Shown here piece by piece: positions 5,990-7,831 of a stretch of 7,831 nucleotides of DNA. Every line of letters begins with the position of its first letter. The stretch's first letter is position 1. The DNA comes from Anaerolineae bacterium (GTDB lineage Bacteria > Chloroflexota > Anaerolineae > JAFGEY01): NCBI GenBank assembly GCA_016929205.1, contig JAFGJF010000552.1, positions 1 through 7,831 of the forward strand. Direction: 5' to 3'. A program made the translations under genes and the position numbers. The notes under the pieces are model-generated. The model did not search any database. It worked only from the letters and a program-made list of their open reading frames with translations, and was not told where the DNA came from.

Positions 5990-6820
5990 ATGGATTGGCT
6001 ACTTGATCCCCTGCAATTCAGCTTTATCGTGCATGCTTTGATCGCTGCAGTGATCGTGGGTATCGTCTGCTCGGTGCTGGGCACATACGTTGTCTTGCGG
6101 GGTATGGCTTTCTTTGGTGATGCCTTGGCGCACACCATCCTGCCCGGTGTGGTAATCGCCTTTTTGCTGGGCTGGCCATTGGCCGTTGGCGCGCTCATCG
6201 TAGGCATCCTGGCCGCACTGGGCATCGGCGTTCTTACAGAACGGGGCACACTAAAAGAAGACGCTGCCATCGGCGTCATCTTTGCCGGGCTGTTTGCGTT
6301 GGGCATCGCCCTGTTGTCCATGTCGGGCAATTACACAATCGACTTGGCTCACTTTTTGTTTGGTAACCTGTTGGGGGTCTCCAAGAGCGACCTGTGGGTG
6401 ATCGCAGGACTGGGAGCAGTCGTGCTCGCGACGATTTACTTGTTTTACAAAGAGTTCCTGGTCATCTCTTTCGACCCGATACTGGCTGTGACGCTCCGTT
6501 TGCCAACCACCTTTTTCCGTTACTTGTTGCTGGTGTTGATGGCCGTAACCATCGTGACTGCGCTTCAGGTCGTGGGCATCGCCCTGATGTTGGCTATGTT
6601 TGTCACACCCGCGGCGACCGCTTCTTTGCTGACCCGTCGTCTCCCATCAATGATGGCCGTCGCCGCATCCATCGGTGCGTTTTCCGGCATTGCTGGGCTG
6701 TATGCCTCATTCTATCTAAACGTCGCCTCGGGAGCAGCCGTTGTTTTGGTTGCCACCCTGATTTTCTTGTTGGTCTTTCTGTTTGCGCCCGGACGCGGGC
6801 TTGTCCGGCGGCGAGCATAG
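5990..6820 (+). CDS. znuB: Metal ABC transporter permease, ZnuB/MntB-like (ABC-3 family)
   Basis: This 276-residue integral membrane protein forms the channel of the metal importer. Hydrophobic segments run almost throughout, starting near residues 12-35. The conserved family segment VLRGMAFFGDALAHTILPG lies at about 35-53, and VVGIALMLAMFVTPAATA is another family signature in the C-terminal half. The last residues, GLVRRRA, are basic, consistent with a cytoplasmic end. ATG 5990 follows the ATPase stop codon with no gap and is served by GAGGAG at 5975-5980 inside that gene, so the two are tightly coupled. Length is normal for the family. Zn versus Mn preference cannot be told from the permease alone. 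Confidence 0.92.
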   Translation: MDWLLDPLQFSFIVHALIAAVIVGIVCSVLGTYVVLRGMAFFGDALAHTILPGVVIAFLLGWPLAVGALIVGILAALGIGVLTERGTLKEDAAIGVIFAGLFALGIALLSMSGNYTIDLAHFLFGNLLGVSKSDLWVIAGLGAVVLATIYLFYKEFLVISFDPILAVTLRLPTTFFRYLLLVLMAVTIVTALQVVGIALMLAMFVTPAATASLLTRRLPSMMAVAASIGAFSGIAGLYASFYLNVASGAAVVLVATLIFLLVFLFAPGRGLVRRRA

Positions 6821-6954
6821 CAGTGCCGCCAGGCTGTGGCCCTCATGTGCTGGAATCTGATTGTATCCCAATTGCGGATGTACACCAGGCCATCAAGCTC
6901 TTTTTCACCCAACCTGGTATACACCCGCGTTCGTTTATCTTGATTGGAGAACTT

Positions 6955-7831
6955 ATGTCCGAATGGTCGAATCGGCACCGGCTGGTTGGTAGGGTCATCT
7001 TGATCGCGATCGTGTCGATCTTGAGTCTGGCGGCGTGCAGCCGCCCAGAATCAACTCCGATCGATGAGCCAACAACATCAGTGCCCGCAACTGCAACGTC
7101 AACGCCAACGCCAATGCCCTCATCAACACCAACCACGACGCAAACGTCGACCGCCACACCATCGCCGACACCGACGTCGACCGCCACATCATCACCGACA
7201 CCGACGTCGACCGCCACATCATCACCGACACCGACGTCGACCGCCACGCCATCGCCAACACCGACATTGATTCAGTCCTTGCCACCGACTTCAACACCAA
7301 CCCCGGTATACGCAGCTCCCACGGCCACACCTGCACCGGAGGCACGGGTACAGCTTGTCCTGGTCATGCCCCCAGGCGGCGACATGCTCGGCGCAAGCTC
7401 GACCTTTGACGTTGTGCGTCGGCGTGGCATCCGCACACTCTGCTTTGTCTCTCTGGACAATCATCCCGATTTTGTGCGTCTGAGCATCGCCGATGGGCAC
7501 TTGCCGGGGCTGGTCGTTCGCGCGAACGAGGATCCGATCAACCAGATCGCCAAGTGGGAAATGCTGCTGAAACGGATCATGGGAGGGCTGTTCACACCCA
7601 AACTGGCCGTTGCCGAAGAGGCAGCAGATATCCCTACGCTGGAACGGCAGGGCTATACCGTCATCCAGCCCGATCTGGTCGTGAACGGCGAGGCCGGTCA
7701 GGTCGTGCAAGCGACGCTGGACAAAGACGGCGTGCAGCGCTTTGCCAACCTCGCTTATGCCGCAGCATCGAACGGTCTTGGACTGGGGCCGCACGAGATT
7801 GCCGAGCGTGAGAATACAAAACCCTTTGCCC
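6955..7831 (+). CDS. Putative lipoprotein with Thr/Pro-rich stalk, function unknown, 3' end cut by the window edge
   Basis: ATG 6955 has GGAGA five bases upstream. The product starts with a short basic region and a hydrophobic core ending in a good lipobox, SLAAC, with Cys28. Residues about 40-130 are a low-complexity Thr/Pro/Ser stalk including four copies of the decapeptide TSTATxSPTP. From about residue 130 a globular part begins, with VQLVLVMPPGG, FDVVRRRGIRTLCFVS, then LPGLVVRANEDPINQIAKWEMLLKRIM. The last visible part includes LAYAAASNGLGLGPHEIAE. I do not recognise the domain. It is likely an envelope-anchored protein whose domain is held away from the membrane by the stalk. 292 codons are visible. 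It lies 134 nt after the permease, with no clear terminator or promoter between them, so it may be a separate unit. Such stalks are common in Chloroflexota. Confidence 0.8.
   Translation, partial: MSEWSNRHRLVGRVILIAIVSILSLAACSRPESTPIDEPTTSVPATATSTPTPMPSSTPTTTQTSTATPSPTPTSTATSSPTPTSTATSSPTPTSTATPSPTPTLIQSLPPTSTPTPVYAAPTATPAPEARVQLVLVMPPGGDMLGASSTFDVVRRRGIRTLCFVSLDNHPDFVRLSIADGHLPGLVVRANEDPINQIAKWEMLLKRIMGGLFTPKLAVAEEAADIPTLERQGYTVIQPDLVVNGEAGQVVQATLDKDGVQRFANLAYAAASNGLGLGPHEIAERENTKPFA
7144..7263 (+). repeat. Four 30-bp in-frame tandem repeats in the lipoprotein stalk
   Basis: Units start at 7144, 7174, 7204 and 7234, each beginning ACGTCGACCGCCAC and encoding TSTATxSPTP. Units 2 and 3 are identical in DNA. 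Units 1 and 4 differ at a few positions, mostly in the ACATCATCA part. Because each unit is 30 bp, gain or loss keeps the reading frame and would only change stalk length. Confidence 0.95.

Noticed and set aside
6843..7247. Minus-strand frame with a VAVDVGVGDD repeat
   Set aside because: It is the antisense shadow of the Thr/Pro stalk repeats, with no independent start signal or family match.
7144..7263. CRISPR-like direct repeats
   Set aside because: The units abut with no spacers and encode an in-frame decapeptide.

Overview
The window looks like bacterial chromosome of moderately high GC content. It holds two oppositely oriented gene clusters separated by a degraded intergenic stretch, followed by a separate lipoprotein gene. 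The lipoprotein has a long Thr/Pro/Ser stalk behind a lipobox, a style common in Chloroflexota (Anaerolineae-type) secreted proteins. That lineage is my best guess, but nothing here proves it.

Left cluster (about 1-3050, minus strand, read right to left): a truncated TusA-like fragment, a NifS-like cysteine desulfurase of the EF2568 type, selD (selenide, water dikinase) and an M55 D-aminopeptidase that runs off the left edge. The desulfurase can plausibly mobilise selenium from selenocysteine (or sulfur from cysteine), and SelD turns selenide into selenophosphate. The main discovery is in selD. The open frame that a standard gene caller would report lacks the N-terminus, because codon 17 is an in-frame TGA. 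Reading TGA as selenocysteine restores a 347-residue protein with Sec17 and Lys20 at the positions of Cys17 and Lys20 in E. coli SelD. A hairpin with a GGU-starting loop lies 32 nt downstream, where a bacterial SECIS should be. The host should therefore decode UGA as Sec, with selA, selB and selC elsewhere.

Middle (about 3050-3460): no convincing gene. It contains a 9-bp inverted repeat, a possible leftward promoter, and the broken 5' end of the TusA-like gene. It may be a scar of a rearrangement.

Right cluster (3464-6820, plus strand): a strong promoter, a 17-bp perfect dyad with the TGAAAA-N3-TTTTCA architecture of actinobacterial Zur boxes, a Fur/Zur-family repressor, then a high-affinity metal ABC importer: binding lipoprotein (ZnuA-like), ATPase (ZnuC-like) and permease (ZnuB-like). 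The layout suggests zinc-responsive autoregulation. Zinc is favoured over manganese by the operator type and by a His/Asp/Glu-rich loop in the binding protein.

Right end (6955-7831): an unrecognised lipoprotein, cut by the window edge, whose stalk is encoded partly by four 30-bp tandem repeats.
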